From: Actinoplanes sichuanensis
Lineage (GTDB): Bacteria > Actinomycetota > Actinomycetes > Mycobacteriales > Micromonosporaceae
Reading direction: 5' to 3'
Length of the DNA: 64,000 bases
Assembly: GCF_033097365.1 (NCBI RefSeq)
Contig: NZ_AP028461.1
Coordinates: 11,621,501-11,685,500 of the forward strand
The notes beneath the pieces are model-generated. The model was not told where the DNA came from. It saw nothing but the letters and a program-made list of their open reading frames with translations, and made no database searches. The position numbers and the translations under genes are program-made. Positions 34,576 to 45,426 of this stretch are shown in pieces; the first letter of the stretch is position 1; each line of letters opens with the position of its first letter.

Positions 34576-36390
34576 ATGGAAACGGACGGGCTCTTCTCCC
34601 TCGCACCGCCGGACGCACGGGCAGCGGCTCCGGCCGATGCCGCGACGGCCGGTTTCGGGCGGCCGGCCGGCGACGCGCCGCTGCCGGTGCGGATGCGTCC
34701 CGTCACCCTTGACGAGCTGATCGGCCAGGAGCACCTGCTCGCCCCCGGCGCTCCACTGCGCCAGCTGGTCACCGGCGCCAGCCCGATGTCGGTGATCCTC
34801 TGGGGCCCGCCCGGCACCGGCAAGACCACCATCGCGCATCTGGTGGCCAACGCCACCGACCGCAAGTTCGTCGCGATGTCCGCGCTGACCGCCGGGGTCA
34901 AGGACGTGCGCGCGGTGATCGACACGGCCCGGCGTGAGCGGCGTTATGGCGGGCCGCCGACCGTGCTGTTCATCGACGAGGTGCACCGCTTCAGCAAGAC
35001 CCAGCAGGATTCGCTGCTTGCCGCCGTCGAGGACCGGACGGTCACTCTGCTCGCGGCGACCACCGAAAACCCGTACTTCTCGGTCATCTCGCCCCTGCTC
35101 TCCCGCTGCGTGCTGCTCACCCTCCAGTCCCTCGGCGAGGAGCACGTCCGCGACCTGCTCCGCCGCGCGACCACCGACGAGCGCGGCCTGGGCGGCGCCG
35201 TCACCCTTACCGCAGATGCCGAGGACCATTTGGTACGGCTGGCGAACGGCGACGTCCGCAAAGCCCTGACCGCCCTCGAAGCCGCGGCCGGATCGGCACT
35301 CGCGCAGGACGTCACCGAGATCGATCTCGCCACGGCGGAGAAAGCCGTCGACGTGGCCGCCGTCCGCTACGACCGTGACGGCGACGCGCACTACGACGTG
35401 ATCAGCGCGTTCATCAAGAGCATGCGCGGCAGCGACCCCGACGCGGCCCTGCACTACCTGGCCCGGATGCTCGTCGCCGGTGAGGACCCGCGGTTCATCG
35501 CCCGGCGCATCGTCATCTTCGCCAGTGAGGACGTCGGCATGGCCGATCCGCAGGCGCTGCTCGTGGCGACCGCGGCCGCCCAGGCCGTGCAGAGCGTCGG
35601 GTTGCCCGAGGCCGGGCTCAACCTGGCCCACGCCGTCGTGCACCTGGCCACCGCGCCCAAGTCCAACAGCGTCACGGTCGCCCTCGGCGAGGCGATGGCC
35701 GACGTCCGCGCCGGTCGCGGCGGTCCGGTCCCGCCTCACCTGCGTGACGCGCACTATCCGGGGTCACGTGGTCTCGGTCACGGCCGGGGCTACCGCTACC
35801 CGCACGACGATCCACGCGGTGTGGTCCGCCAGCAGTATGTCCCCGACGATCTGGTCGGTACCGACTACTATCGGCCGACCGATCATGGCGCCGAACGCGC
35901 CGTCGGTGAACGGGTGCCGCGACTTCGCCGGATCGTGCGAGGCCTCGGCCCCACGACGCGGACACCGGCGAACGGGCCGGTCACCGCTTCGGTGAGTACG
36001 GCGGACCGCGCGGCGGGTGGTGCTCGGGCCGCGGATGAGTCATCGTCTTCGGCGGACTCGTCACCGGGCGGTTCGGCCGGGAACGGACCGGGCGAATCGG
36101 CTCAGGTCGGTTCGGCCGGGGTCGGTTCGGCCGGGGTCGACTCGGTTGGAGGCGGCTCGGTTGGAGGCGACTCGGCCGGGGGCGGTTCGGTCACCGAAGC
36201 CGGGGACTCTTCGGCCACGGGGACCGTCTCGGTCTCGGATGCCGGAGGCGCCTCGGATGCCGGGACCGGCTCGGCTGATCCGGCCGGGAGTGGTGACGGT
36301 GCTGCTGTGGTGGCCGGGAGTGGACCGGTCGCGGGTGGTGCCGGGAGCAGTGACGACAGCGGCGACAGTGCCGGGAAGGAACAGCGGTGA
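34576..36390 (+). CDS. rarA: Replication-associated recombination ATPase RarA with long low-complexity tail
   Basis: AAA+ ATPase of the RarA/MgsA/WRNIP1 family (604 residues) acting at stalled replication forks. It has [15 protein letters not shown], Walker [11 protein letters not shown], Walker [10 protein letters not shown], sensor region ATTENPYFS, and the C-terminal oligomerisation domain up to about residue 455 (RGLGY-like block [15 protein letters not shown]). Residues 460-604 are an added Gly/Ser/Ala/Asp-rich tail with repeats such as GGSVGGDS; RarA proteins usually end at about 450. ATG 34576 is chosen because the upstream frame enters terminator sequence; no ribosome-binding site is clear. 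Its stop overlaps the start of the giant gene (GTGA), which couples the two. Confidence 0.93.
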   Translation: METDGLFSLAPPDARAAAPADAATAGFGRPAGDAPLPVRMRPVTLDELIGQEHLLAPGAPLRQLVTGASPMSVILWGPPGTGKTTIAHLVANATDRKFVAMSALTAGVKDVRAVIDTARRERRYGGPPTVLFIDEVHRFSKTQQDSLLAAVEDRTVTLLAATTENPYFSVISPLLSRCVLLTLQSLGEEHVRDLLRRATTDERGLGGAVTLTADAEDHLVRLANGDVRKALTALEAAAGSALAQDVTEIDLATAEKAVDVAAVRYDRDGDAHYDVISAFIKSMRGSDPDAALHYLARMLVAGEDPRFIARRIVIFASEDVGMADPQALLVATAAAQAVQSVGLPEAGLNLAHAVVHLATAPKSNSVTVALGEAMADVRAGRGGPVPPHLRDAHYPGSRGLGHGRGYRYPHDDPRGVVRQQYVPDDLVGTDYYRPTDHGAERAVGERVPRLRRIVRGLGPTTRTPANGPVTASVSTADRAAGGARAADESSSSADSSPGGSAGNGPGESAQVGSAGVGSAGVDSVGGGSVGGDSAGGGSVTEAGDSSATGTVSVSDAGGASDAGTGSADPAGSGDGAAVVAGSGPVAGGAGSSDDSGDSAGKEQR

Positions 36391-39300
36391 CAGGGCGGGG
36401 TGCCGAACGGCCCGACGACGAAGCCGGCCAGGGCGGTAAGAACCGTCGGCGCTTCGGGCGTGGCGGCGGCCGTGCCGAGCAGCCGGCCGTTCCCCAGGAG
36501 GTCCCGCGCGAGGAGACCGGCTGGCTCGACGACCTGCGCACGGCCAAGGAGGAAGCCGGGGCGATCGGCCCCGGTGTCCGTCCCGGAGAGGCCCGGACCA
36601 GCAAGTCGGGGCGGATGGCCCCGGGTCCGGACGAGGCTCCCGACGACGACTTCGCGTTCCCCGGCGGTTCCGAGGACGGCTTCCCCGGTGACGGTCCGGG
36701 CGACGCCGAGGGCACCGGTGGCCGGCAGGCGCCGCGAGCCGCTCAGGTCTCACCCGGCGCGCCGCCGGCCGGGGCCTTCCCGCCCGGGCAGGTCCCGCCG
36801 GGACGGGGTGGCCAGCGTCCGGGTAATCCGGCGCCCGGTCAGCGTCCGGTTGGTATGCCGCCGGGGCAGGCTCCGGCCGGTCAGATGCCGGCTCGACCGG
36901 TCAGTCCGGGGCAGATGCCGCCCGGTGGGGATCCCGCCGGGCAGGTTCCGTTCGATCAGCAGGGCCGTGGTCGCCGTGGGCCGGGGCCGAGCGGGCCGCG
37001 GCCCGCCGGGGGCCCGCCCGGAGGCCTTCCGCCTGGTGTTGTTCCGCCCGGCGCCGTTCCTCCTGGCCCTCGTCAACCTGGCGCTGTTCCTCCTGGCGCT
37101 CGTCAGCCGGGCGCTGTTCCTCCTGGCGCTGTTCCGCCTGGTGTTGTTCCGCCTGGTGCTAATCAGCCTGGCGCTCGTCCGCCCGGTGCTCTTCAGTCCG
37201 GTGCTGTTCCGCCCGGGCAGATGCCGCCGGGTGGTCCTCCGCCTGGTCAGATGCCGCCGGGTGCTCGCCGGGGTGGGCCGCCGCAGGGTGGGCGCGCCGT
37301 GGCCGGGCCGGAGGCCGGTGGTGGCCGTCGGCCGATCACCCCCGATCCGTCCGGGCAGGTGTTCCCCGGGCAGCCGCCGGCCGGTGCCCCGGTCGTGCCG
37401 CCGTCCGGCAACGCGCCCGAGATCCCGATGAGCCGCCCCGCCCCGCCCGGTGCGCGACCCGTCTCCCCGGGCGCCCGACCCGCCGGACCAGGTGTGCGGC
37501 CGGTCTCACCGGGGGTGCGGCCGGTGTCGCCCGGCGCCCCGGCCCGAGACCGTTTCCGCCCATCAGACCCGGTGTCGCCGGGCCGTCCCGACGGTATCCA
37601 CCAGTCCGGCCCGATCCCGAGCGGCTACGACGCTGTTCACCAGTCCGGCCCGATCCCGAACGCTTACGACGCCGTCCACCAGTCGGGGCCGATTCCCACC
37701 GGCTACGACGCCGTGCATTCGTCGGGTCCGATCCCGAACGTCTACGACGCCGGGCACCAGTCCGGGCCGATTCCGAACGTCTACGACGGTGGTCACCAAT
37801 CCGGTCCGATCCCCAACAGTCGGGACGCGGTCCATCAGTCCGGTCCGATCCCGAACGGTCGGGACGCCGTCCATCAGTCCGGTCCGATTCCGGGCGGTCG
37901 GGATGGGGTTCACCAGTCCGGGCCCGTCCCGGGTGGGTATGACCCCGTTCACCAGTCCGGGGCCATTCCGAACGGCTATGAGCAGGGCGGCCGGGGCGCT
38001 CCCGGCACCTATGGTGCGGCGGCGGTGCCCGGCGGGCCCGGCGCCGGTGGCGACCGTTCCGGCCGGGCCCGGGCTCGCCGTGCTCCGGCCGAAGAAGGCA
38101 CCGCCGAAGGACCGACCGGCCGGCACTCCGGTCGTGGCGGTCAGCCGGTCGACGGCGACGGCGCTCACCGTCCGGGACATGCGGCTCCGGCCGGTCCCGG
38201 CGCCGGTCGGCACGGCGCCCCGGACGGCGCGTTGCGCTCCGGCACCGGCTCGCACTCGTTCGTGCAGACCGGCTCCGACACCGGCTCACACTCGTTCGTG
38301 CAGACCGGCTCGGACACCGGTTCACATGCTTTCGTGCCGCCCACGGGTGAGAGCGGCACCCAGAACGTCACCCGCCGCGGCGCGCCGGGCCGCCCCGGAG
38401 GCGAGGGCCTCACCAGGAGTGAGGAACGCCGTCGTCGTAACGCGCACCAGGGTGCCGACCCCGACGAGCCCGAGGCGGGCGGTTTCACCGGGACCCCGGA
38501 CGTTCCCGCCCCGCGTCGCATCGGCCCCGGCGACGGCCGGCCGGTCCGCGGCGCGGCGGTCGTCCCACCGGTCGTCCCCGGTCGTCAGGGTGCCCGCACC
38601 CCGGTTGTTCCCGGCCGGGCCGGTGCGATGGCCGACAGCACCTCCGGTGTGATCCAGCGTCCCGGTCGTGGCCCGCAGCCCGGCGAGGACCGTGGCACGG
38701 GCGCCGTCATCGTGCCCGAACAGGCCGGACCGGGCCGCCGGGCGGCTCGTGCCGACGGATCGGGCCCCCAGGGCGGATTCCCGTCCGAACCCGAGGAACA
38801 CACCGGCCGGCACAGTGGTCTGCGCCCGGACAACACCGGCACCGCACGAGCGGGCGCACCGGCTCTCCCACCCGGCCCGGGCGCCGCACGTGGCGGCGCT
38901 CCGGCACTCCCGCCGGGTGCCGGACCGGCATCGGGGATGGGCCCGGGCGCTCCCGGACGTGCCGCGGTCGGTCGTCCCGGCCCCGACGGCGGTCCGGACG
39001 GGCCACCGCGAGGCGGAGCCCGTGTACCGGGTCAGGGACCGGGCCGCGGCCAGGGACCGGCCCGAGGCGGCGCGGCTGTCCCCGGACGACCGCCGACCGG
39101 CCCGGACGGCATGCCCCCGACAGCGATGGGCGCGGCCCCGGCGGGTGCGATGGCACCCGGCCGCGGACGCCCCGGCCCCAACGGCGGCCCGGGCCGAGGC
39201 CCCGGCGACGCCGACGGCATGCCGCCCCGCGGCATGGGACCAGACTCCGGCCGTCCCGGTATGGGTGGGCCTGACTCCGGCCGTCCCGGTATGGGTGGGC

Positions 39301-41174
39301 CCGATGGTGGCCGTTCCGGTATGGCGGGTCCGGATGGTGGCCCGGGTATGGCCGGTCCGGACGGTGGGCCCGGCGGACCGCGCGGTCGTGGGGCCGGTCC
39401 TGGTGGCAGACCCTCGGGGCTGCCCGGGCGGAGTCCGGACGAGGGACCCTCGCGGTCGATCAGGCCTCCGGGTCACGCCGGCCCGGACGACGATCAGATC
39501 AACTCGATGGGCGGCGGCCCCGACGGCGAGCCTTCCGGTCTGCCCGGTCGCGGCCCGAACGGCCCTTCGCGTGGCGGCGTCCCCGGTCGCGCGGCCGGTC
39601 CCGACGGTCCGTCGCGGGCGATGGGCGGTGCCGCTGTCCCTGGTCGTGGGCCGGTGGGTCCGGATGGCCCGGATGGTCCGTCGCGGGCGATGGGTGGCGC
39701 TGCTGTTCCTGGGCGTGGTGACGGGCCGGATGGTCCGTCCCGGGCGATGGGTGGCGCGTCCGTGCCCGGCCGAGGTCCGGATGGTCCGTCGCGGGCGGCG
39801 GGCGGTGCGGCGGTGCCCGGCCGTGGCCCAGCAGGTCCGGATGGTCCGTCGCGGGCGATGGGTGGCGCTGCTGTTCCCGGTCGTGGTGACGGGCCGGATG
39901 GTCCGTCGCGAGCGCTCGGCGGCGCGTCCGTCCCCGGTCGTGGACTCGACGGGCCGGACGGCCGAGGCGGCCGCGGGCCGGATGGCAACGGCGGCCGTGG
40001 GCCCGGCGACGGCATGGGCCCCGGTGGACCAGGCGGTCCCGGTGGGCCTGGTGGTCCCGGTGGACCAGGGGGCATGGGCCCGGGTGGGCCGGGTGCCGCC
40101 CGTGGTGGCGCGGCTGTGCCGGGTCGTGGCGGACCGGGTTCCGACGGTGGACCGGCAGTGGGCTCGGTCACCGGTGCCGTGGGAGCCGCGTCCGTGGGAG
40201 CCGCGTCTGTAGGTGCCGCGTCCGTGGGCGCCGCCTCGGTGGGTGCCGCGTCCGTCGGGGCTGTCACTCCCGGACGGGCCACCGGGACGATCACGTCGGG
40301 CAAGGCAGGCGTGGGGACCGCAGCTCCGGCCGGGCGCGGTGCAGCCGGCGTCCCGGGTCAGCCGGCCGGTTCGGCGGGCGCGAGCGGCCGTGTGGTCGCC
40401 GGTGCCCGGGCGGGCGCTCCGGCCGTACCGTCCGATGACGATGATGACGTGCGGACCGGGACCGGTGGGAAGCCGAGCCCGGAGGGCGAGGACGGGCCGG
40501 ACGGCCTGCGTGCCGAGTTGCGGCACAAGCTGCGCACCCAGCGCCGGTTGCGGGTGATCACGCTGGTGTCGCTCGCGGCGCTGGTGCTGCTGGTCCTGCC
40601 GGCGTTCTTCGGGGTACGGGCGGCGTCCAGCGACCCGGTGCTGGCCTCGCTGGACGCGCTGGAGGTTCCGGCGTGGGCGTCGAAGAACGACAAGGACTTC
40701 GAGACCGGCAACAGCCTGTGTCTGGGGGTGTGCGAGTTCCGGGAGCGGGTGTCCGAGTCGGATCAGTCGTTCAAGGAGACGACCAAGGTCTACTCGCAGG
40801 CGCTGACCAAGGCCGGGTGGAGCGAGCGTAAGGTCGCGGGCTGCCCGGAGATGCCGGTGAAGGCCGAGGAGGGCACCTACACCTGCTGGCAGCGCGACGA
40901 ACTGACCCTGGACCTGGCGGTCGGCCTGCCGGGCTGCGCGGTGGACCAGGTCTCGGCGGAGCAGAACCCGCAGGCGGGTGCGGAGGCCCCGGAACCGATC
41001 GATCCGGCCTCGTGCGTGGGATCGACGGTGAGCATCAAGGTGTGGAACGCGATCGAGGACGAACGCGGTAAGACGGACCCGGCACCGGGCCCGCAGGGTG
41101 TGCAGCCGGACCAGGTTCTGCCCACGGACGATTCCATCTTCCAGCAGAGCGAGCCGACACCCGCGACGTCGTGA
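36387..41174 (+). CDS. Giant low-complexity single-pass membrane protein
   Basis: 1595 residues, function unknown. Residues 1-1370 are almost entirely Gly, Pro, Ala, Arg, Asp and Ser with no predicted fold, built from several repeat families: PGAVPPG units (about 215-295), ten 13-residue units HQSGPIPxxYDAV (405-534), three [12 protein letters not shown] units (about 623-650), six or seven [18 protein letters not shown] units (about 1071-1192), a collagen-like GPGGPG run (about 1211-1238) and GAASV repeats (about 1268-1292). One membrane helix (about 1390-1412) leads to an outside domain of about 180 residues with six cysteines (LCLGVC, AGCPEM, YTCWQ, LPGCAV, ASCVGS). By the positive-inside rule (RRLR before the helix) the disordered part is cytoplasmic. 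GTG 36387 overlaps the rarA stop. Codon use is GC-rich like its neighbours. Confidence 0.85.
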   Translation: MTGRGAERPDDEAGQGGKNRRRFGRGGGRAEQPAVPQEVPREETGWLDDLRTAKEEAGAIGPGVRPGEARTSKSGRMAPGPDEAPDDDFAFPGGSEDGFPGDGPGDAEGTGGRQAPRAAQVSPGAPPAGAFPPGQVPPGRGGQRPGNPAPGQRPVGMPPGQAPAGQMPARPVSPGQMPPGGDPAGQVPFDQQGRGRRGPGPSGPRPAGGPPGGLPPGVVPPGAVPPGPRQPGAVPPGARQPGAVPPGAVPPGVVPPGANQPGARPPGALQSGAVPPGQMPPGGPPPGQMPPGARRGGPPQGGRAVAGPEAGGGRRPITPDPSGQVFPGQPPAGAPVVPPSGNAPEIPMSRPAPPGARPVSPGARPAGPGVRPVSPGVRPVSPGAPARDRFRPSDPVSPGRPDGIHQSGPIPSGYDAVHQSGPIPNAYDAVHQSGPIPTGYDAVHSSGPIPNVYDAGHQSGPIPNVYDGGHQSGPIPNSRDAVHQSGPIPNGRDAVHQSGPIPGGRDGVHQSGPVPGGYDPVHQSGAIPNGYEQGGRGAPGTYGAAAVPGGPGAGGDRSGRARARRAPAEEGTAEGPTGRHSGRGGQPVDGDGAHRPGHAAPAGPGAGRHGAPDGALRSGTGSHSFVQTGSDTGSHSFVQTGSDTGSHAFVPPTGESGTQNVTRRGAPGRPGGEGLTRSEERRRRNAHQGADPDEPEAGGFTGTPDVPAPRRIGPGDGRPVRGAAVVPPVVPGRQGARTPVVPGRAGAMADSTSGVIQRPGRGPQPGEDRGTGAVIVPEQAGPGRRAARADGSGPQGGFPSEPEEHTGRHSGLRPDNTGTARAGAPALPPGPGAARGGAPALPPGAGPASGMGPGAPGRAAVGRPGPDGGPDGPPRGGARVPGQGPGRGQGPARGGAAVPGRPPTGPDGMPPTAMGAAPAGAMAPGRGRPGPNGGPGRGPGDADGMPPRGMGPDSGRPGMGGPDSGRPGMGGPDGGRSGMAGPDGGPGMAGPDGGPGGPRGRGAGPGGRPSGLPGRSPDEGPSRSIRPPGHAGPDDDQINSMGGGPDGEPSGLPGRGPNGPSRGGVPGRAAGPDGPSRAMGGAAVPGRGPVGPDGPDGPSRAMGGAAVPGRGDGPDGPSRAMGGASVPGRGPDGPSRAAGGAAVPGRGPAGPDGPSRAMGGAAVPGRGDGPDGPSRALGGASVPGRGLDGPDGRGGRGPDGNGGRGPGDGMGPGGPGGPGGPGGPGGPGGMGPGGPGAARGGAAVPGRGGPGSDGGPAVGSVTGAVGAASVGAASVGAASVGAASVGAASVGAVTPGRATGTITSGKAGVGTAAPAGRGAAGVPGQPAGSAGASGRVVAGARAGAPAVPSDDDDDVRTGTGGKPSPEGEDGPDGLRAELRHKLRTQRRLRVITLVSLAALVLLVLPAFFGVRAASSDPVLASLDALEVPAWASKNDKDFETGNSLCLGVCEFRERVSESDQSFKETTKVYSQALTKAGWSERKVAGCPEMPVKAEEGTYTCWQRDELTLDLAVGLPGCAVDQVSAEQNPQAGAEAPEPIDPASCVGSTVSIKVWNAIEDERGKTDPAPGPQGVQPDQVLPTDDSIFQQSEPTPATS
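37599..37988 (+). repeat. Ten in-frame 39-bp repeats inside the giant gene
   Basis: Encodes ten consecutive 13-residue units with consensus [13 protein letters not shown]. His1, Ser3, Gly4 and Pro7 are constant; positions 8-10 vary (SGY, NAY, TGY, NVY, NSR, NGR, GGR). Confidence 0.92.
38250..38340 (+). repeat. Three in-frame 36-bp repeats inside the giant gene
   Basis: Encodes [24 protein letters not shown] and [10 protein letters not shown] in a row. The first two units are nearly identical at the DNA level, which suggests recent duplication. Confidence 0.85.
39597..39960 (+). repeat. [11 protein letters not shown] repeats inside the giant gene
   Basis: Six or seven units of about 15-20 residues sharing [18 protein letters not shown], with variants ASVPGRG, SRAAGG and SRALGG. 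Spacer length varies, so the DNA repeat is interrupted, not strictly periodic. Confidence 0.85.
40185..40262 (+). repeat. GAASV pentapeptide repeats inside the giant gene
   Basis: Five to six consecutive 15-bp units encoding GAASV, ending GAVTPG, about 100 residues before the membrane helix. Confidence 0.85.
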
Positions 41175-41253
41175 CGCGTGTGGTGGTCACGGACGGTAGG
41201 GTCTGTTGGTCGACCCGCCGAACCGTGACCACCCGAATAGGAGAACGCGCCAC

Positions 41254-41703
41254 ATGGATGCCGGAGATATCGCAGGTCTGATCGCGGCGGGCGCCTTCCT
41301 GATGCTCGTCCTCGTGCTGGCCGTGCCGATCCTCAAGCTGGGGCGCACGATCGACGCCACCACGCACGCGATCAACGACACCGTGGACCGGACCGGCCCG
41401 CTGCTGACGAACGTGAACACCACGGTGGAGAACGTGAACGTCGCTCTGGGACAGGTTCAGGTCTCTTTGGACGGTGTGAACGTGCAGCTCGCGAAGGTCG
41501 ACACGATGACCGAGCACGCGCAGAACGTGTCCGCGAACGTCGCGAACCTGGTCACCGTCGTGTCCGCGGCCGCGGCCAACCCGCTGGTCAAGGTCGCCTC
41601 GTTCGGTTACGGGCTGCGCAAGGCGGCGGCCGCTCGCCGGCACGCCGAGGAGGAGCGCGAGGTTCGCGCCGCGATCAAGCAGCGCCGCAAGGCCGCCCGC
41701 TGA
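41254..41703 (+). CDS. DUF948-like membrane protein
   Basis: 149 residues with an N-terminal membrane helix (DIAGLIAAGAFLMLVLVLAV) and a long amphipathic helix or coiled coil with repeated Asn-Val/Thr-Val heptads (TTVENVNVALGQVQVSLDGV), the pattern of DUF948 proteins. A basic Arg/Lys/Glu tail ends the protein. ATG 41254 follows AGGAGA. In actinomycetes a DUF948 gene commonly sits before alaS, so this position is conserved. Function unknown; the form fits a membrane-tethered organiser. Confidence 0.85.
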   Translation: MDAGDIAGLIAAGAFLMLVLVLAVPILKLGRTIDATTHAINDTVDRTGPLLTNVNTTVENVNVALGQVQVSLDGVNVQLAKVDTMTEHAQNVSANVANLVTVVSAAAANPLVKVASFGYGLRKAAAARRHAEEEREVRAAIKQRRKAAR

Positions 41704-41735
41704 GGCGCCGAGCGCGAGAGAGGTAGTACGCCGTC

Positions 41736-42026
41736 ATGAAGCGCCTACTGTGGCTCGGCGTCGGCTTGGCCGTCGGCGCCCTCGTCGTCCGCAAGCTGAA
41801 TCAGAAGGCCAACGAGTTCACCCCGACGGGCATCGCCACGTCCCTGTCGGAATCCGCTGGCGGCCTCGTCGAGTCGCTGCGTAGCTTCGTGGAGGACGTC
41901 CGCGAGGGGATGGCCGAGCGGGAGCAGCAGATCCACGAGGCGTTCGCCGCGGGTGAGCTGTATGAGGACAAATTCGCCGATCTGCGTGACGACGCGCAGC
42001 CCGGCTCGCAGGAGGGAAATCGATGA
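41736..42026 (+). CDS. DUF6167-like small membrane protein upstream of alaS
   Basis: 96 residues: one N-terminal helix ([15 protein letters not shown]), then [13 protein letters not shown] and a charged amphipathic helix containing [20 protein letters not shown]. Its stop overlaps the alaS start (ATGA), so it is translationally coupled to alaS, as usual for this family. No function is known. Confidence 0.85.
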   Translation: MKRLLWLGVGLAVGALVVRKLNQKANEFTPTGIATSLSESAGGLVESLRSFVEDVREGMAEREQQIHEAFAAGELYEDKFADLRDDAQPGSQEGNR

Positions 42027-44704
42027 AGACGGCAGAGGTCAAGCGGCGCTTCCTGGCGCATTTCGAGGCGAACGGGCACACGGTGGTCCCGAGTGCCCCG
42101 CTGCCGGCTATCGACGACCCGAACCTGCTGTTCATCAACGCCGGCATGGTGCAGTTCGTCCCGTTCTTCCTGGGGCAGCAGACCCCGTCGTACTCACGTG
42201 CGGCGAGCGTGCAGAAGTGCATCCGGACGCCGGACATCGACGAGGTCGGCAAGACCAGCCGGCACGGCACGTTCTTCCAGATGAACGGCAACTTCTCGTT
42301 CGGCGACTACTTCAAGGCGGGCGCGATCCCGCTGGCGTGGGAGCTGTCCACGAAGCCGGTCGAGCAGGGTGGTTTCGGCCTGGACCCGGAGAAGATCTGG
42401 GCGACCGTCTACCTCGACGACGACGAGGCGATCGAGATCTGGAAGCAGACCGGCCTGCCTGCGGAGCGGATCGTGCGCCGCGGCAAGAAGGACAACTTCT
42501 GGTCGATGGGCATCCCCGGCCCGGCGGGGCCGTGTTCCGAGCTGTACTACGACCGCGGTCCGGCGTACGGCAAGGAGGGCGGCCCGGAGGTCGACGAGGA
42601 CCGGTACCTGGAGTTCTGGAACCTGGTCTTCATGCAGCACGAGATCACCGACGTGAAGTCGAAGGAAGAGTTCACGATCGTCGGTGACCTGCCGAAGCAG
42701 AACATCGACACCGGTATGGGCCTGGAGCGCATCGCGTCGATCCTGCAGGGCGTCGACAACCTGTACGAGATCGACGAGGTCCGGCCGATCCTGTCCCGGG
42801 CCGCGGAGATGACCGGCAAGGAGTACGGCAAGCGCTCCGGCCACGCGGCGTCCGAGAGCCACCCGGACGACGTGCGCCTGCGGGTGATCGCGGACCACGT
42901 CCGTACCGCGCTGATGTTGATCGGCGACGGCATCGTGCCGTCCAACGAGGGCCGTGGCTACGTGCTGCGCCGCATCATGCGTCGGGCGATCCGGGCGATC
43001 CGGCTGCTCGGCTGGCAGGAGCCGGCACTGCCGATCCTGCTGCCGATCGCGCGGGACTGCATGTCCCCGTCGTACCCGGAGCTGGCGAAGGAGTTCGGCC
43101 GGATCTCCACCTACGCCTACGCGGAGGAGGACGCGTTCCTCTCCACGCTGAAGGCGGGCACCACGATCCTGGACACCGCGATCGCCGAGACCCGCGCGTC
43201 GAACAAGACCCAGCTGTCCGGCTCGCAGGCGTTCAAACTGCACGACACGTACGGCTTCCCGATCGACCTGACCCTGGAGATCGCGCAGGAGCAGGGCCTG
43301 CAGGTCGACCAGGACGGTTTCCGCCGGCTGATGGCGGAGCAGAAGGCGGCGGCGAAGGCGGACGCGGCGGCGCGCAAGACCGGTCACGCGGACCTGTCGG
43401 CGTACCGTTCGGCGCTGGACGCGGGCGGCCCGGTCGAGTTCACCGGCTACCAGGAGATCACCCGCGAGTCGCGGGTCCGGGCGCTGATCGGTGACTCCGG
43501 TCGGGTCGAGGTGGCCGGTGAGGGCGAGTTCGTCGAGCTGGTCCTGGACACCACCCCGTTCTACGCGGAGGGCGGTGGCCAGCAGGCCGACACCGGTGTG
43601 ATCAACGTCGGCGGCGGCCGGCTGGAGATCGTCGACGTGCAGCAGCCGCTGCCCGGCCTGATCGTGCACAAGGCGCGGGTGGTCCGTGGCGAGGTGCGCG
43701 CCGGGGAGACCGGTCTCGCCGAGATCGACGTGAACCGTCGTAAGGCGATCTCCCGTTCGCACACCGCGACCCACCTGGTGCACCAGACGATGCGTAACTT
43801 CCTCGGCGAGTCGGCGACCCAGGCGGGTTCGCTGAACGCGCCGGGCCGGCTGCGGTTCGACTTCCACACGCCGGGCGCGGTGAACCCGTCGGTGCTGTTC
43901 GACGTCGAGCAGCAGATCAACGAGGTGCTGCTGCGCGACCTGGAGGTGAACGCGTTCGTCACCTCGCAGGAGGAGGCGCGGCGCCTCGGCGCGATGGCGC
44001 TGTTCGGCGAGAAGTACGGCGACGAGGTCCGGGTGGTCGAGGTCGGTGACTACGCCCGTGAGCTGTGCGGTGGCACCCACGTGGCGCGGTCCGGCCAGCT
44101 CGGCCTGGTGAAGATCCTCAACGAGCAGTCGATCGGCTCCGGGGTACGCCGCGTGGAGGCGCTCGTCGGCCTGGACGCGTTCAGCTTCCTGGCCAAGGAG
44201 CACCTGCTGGTGTCCCGTCTGGCCGATCTGTTCCGGGTGCCCGGCGAGCAGGTCGCCGACCGGGTCGAGCAGACCGTCACGGCGCTGCGCGACGCGGAGA
44301 AGGAGCTGGAGAAGCTGCGGGCGCAGATGGTCCTCGGCGGGGCGGCCGCGCTGGCCGGCCAGGCGAAGGACGTGCGCGGTGTGGCGTACGTCGGCACCGA
44401 GGCGCCGGAGGGTGCGGCCGTCAACGACGTGCGGACGCTGGCGCAGGAGATCCGCGGCAAGATCGACGCGGCGCGTCCCGCGGTGGTCGCGGTGACCGCC
44501 CGGTCCAACGGCAAGGCGTCGCTGATCGTCGCGATCAACGGTACGGCGAAGAGCCGGGGTATCTCGGCGCAGGACCTGGTGAAGGCGGCGCTGTCCGGCC
44601 GTGGCGGCGGTAACGCCGACCTGGCGCAGGGCGGCGGTGTCCCGGCCGAGGAGGCGCCTCGCCTGCTCGTCGCGATCGAGCAGGCAGTCGCCGACAAGGC
44701 GTGA
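42023..44704 (+). CDS. alaS: Alanyl-tRNA synthetase
   Basis: Class II synthetase of 893 residues. The catalytic domain includes [33 protein letters not shown] and [15 protein letters not shown]. The editing domain has the zinc motif SHTATHLVH and the downstream [13 protein letters not shown] that removes mischarged Ser or Gly. The C-Ala region follows a coiled-coil stretch ([15 protein letters not shown]). ATG 42023 follows GGAGGG. A strong terminator palindrome lies 13 bases past the stop. Confidence 0.98.
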   Translation: MKTAEVKRRFLAHFEANGHTVVPSAPLPAIDDPNLLFINAGMVQFVPFFLGQQTPSYSRAASVQKCIRTPDIDEVGKTSRHGTFFQMNGNFSFGDYFKAGAIPLAWELSTKPVEQGGFGLDPEKIWATVYLDDDEAIEIWKQTGLPAERIVRRGKKDNFWSMGIPGPAGPCSELYYDRGPAYGKEGGPEVDEDRYLEFWNLVFMQHEITDVKSKEEFTIVGDLPKQNIDTGMGLERIASILQGVDNLYEIDEVRPILSRAAEMTGKEYGKRSGHAASESHPDDVRLRVIADHVRTALMLIGDGIVPSNEGRGYVLRRIMRRAIRAIRLLGWQEPALPILLPIARDCMSPSYPELAKEFGRISTYAYAEEDAFLSTLKAGTTILDTAIAETRASNKTQLSGSQAFKLHDTYGFPIDLTLEIAQEQGLQVDQDGFRRLMAEQKAAAKADAAARKTGHADLSAYRSALDAGGPVEFTGYQEITRESRVRALIGDSGRVEVAGEGEFVELVLDTTPFYAEGGGQQADTGVINVGGGRLEIVDVQQPLPGLIVHKARVVRGEVRAGETGLAEIDVNRRKAISRSHTATHLVHQTMRNFLGESATQAGSLNAPGRLRFDFHTPGAVNPSVLFDVEQQINEVLLRDLEVNAFVTSQEEARRLGAMALFGEKYGDEVRVVEVGDYARELCGGTHVARSGQLGLVKILNEQSIGSGVRRVEALVGLDAFSFLAKEHLLVSRLADLFRVPGEQVADRVEQTVTALRDAEKELEKLRAQMVLGGAAALAGQAKDVRGVAYVGTEAPEGAAVNDVRTLAQEIRGKIDAARPAVVAVTARSNGKASLIVAINGTAKSRGISAQDLVKAALSGRGGGNADLAQGGGVPAEEAPRLLVAIEQAVADKA

Positions 44705-44716
44705 GATCGCACTGAA

Positions 44717-44755
44717 GAGAGCGCCCCGGAGGATCCTCCGGGGCGCTCTTCTCAT
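44717..44755 (+). terminator. alaS rho-independent terminator
   Basis: Perfect 32-bp palindrome 44718-44749 with left arm AGAGCGCCCCGGAGGA and matching right arm, followed by TCTCATCACTTT. Confidence 0.88.
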
Positions 44756-44970
44756 CACTTTCGGTGATCGGTCGTTGTTGTTTGGGTACCCCATTTCTTA
44801 GCGGATCTTTAGGCCTTGCCCCGGGTGGCGGCGGTTCGGCGGGCGTTGGGGCTAAGCTCTTGGTCGCGATCGGTGACGATCATCGAAGAGGCCGATCGCT
44901 ACTCTTCGCATCAGTGCGTAATCGGGGACGGGAGATGCGGGTTGCTGCTGTGCAGGGTGGGAGCGTGAAC

Positions 44971-45426
44971 ATGCGCTTCACTCGGGGCGTCCGCCTGGGT
45001 GTGGACGTGGGTCAGGTACGGATCGGTGTCGCCAAGTGCGACCCGGACGGGATCCTGGCCAGCCCGGTGGTGACCGTGTCGCGGGACCGGGAGACCGGTG
45101 ACGACGGCACTCCGAAGGACATGACGGAGCTGGCCCGGCTGGTGGCCGAGCACGAGGCGACCGAGGTCGTCGTCGGGCTGCCGGTGGCGCTGAACGGGCG
45201 TGAGGGTGTGGCGGCCGGCCACGTTCGCGCGTATGCGGATCGGCTCGGCGCGGTGCTCGCGCCGGTGCCGGTGCTGCTGACCGACGAGCGGATGTCGACG
45301 GTGGTGGCGAGCCGGCGCCTGTCGGAGCGTGGTGTGAAAGGCAAGCGCCAGCGGGCGGTGGTGGACCAGGCGGCTGCTGTGGAGATCCTGCAGGGCTGGC
45401 TGGACGCGCAGCGGAGGCAGACTTAA
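44971..45426 (+). CDS. ruvX: RuvX/YqgF, putative pre-16S rRNA nuclease (RNase H-like)
   Basis: RNase H-fold nuclease of 151 residues. YqgF proteins take part in 16S rRNA 5'-end maturation. It has the first catalytic strand RLGVDVGQVRIGVAKCDPDG, VVVGLPVALNGREG, the LLTDERMSTVVA block with the acidic pair, and the AVVDQAAAVEILQGWL C-terminus with the last Asp. ATG 44971 is nine bases from GGGAG; a GTG two codons earlier is possible. The 266-bp gap from alaS shows no gene. The mltG copy follows immediately. Confidence 0.94.
   Translation: MRFTRGVRLGVDVGQVRIGVAKCDPDGILASPVVTVSRDRETGDDGTPKDMTELARLVAEHEATEVVVGLPVALNGREGVAAGHVRAYADRLGAVLAPVPVLLTDERMSTVVASRRLSERGVKGKRQRAVVDQAAAVEILQGWLDAQRRQT

Noticed and set aside
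37599..37988. Regular 39-bp repeats resembling a CRISPR array
   Set aside because: Units are contiguous, in frame, coding and without spacers; no cas genes nearby.
36387..41174. Giant protein as a collagen or adhesin
   Set aside because: Gly-Pro-Gly runs are short and not strict Gly-X-Y triplets, there is no signal peptide, and the membrane helix lies near the C-terminus, so most of the protein should be cytoplasmic.
44756..44970. Possible c-di-AMP riboswitch (GGGGACGGGAGA near 44931) before ruvX
   Set aside because: Only a short word resembles the class; the remaining conserved parts are missing and ruvX is not a usual target.
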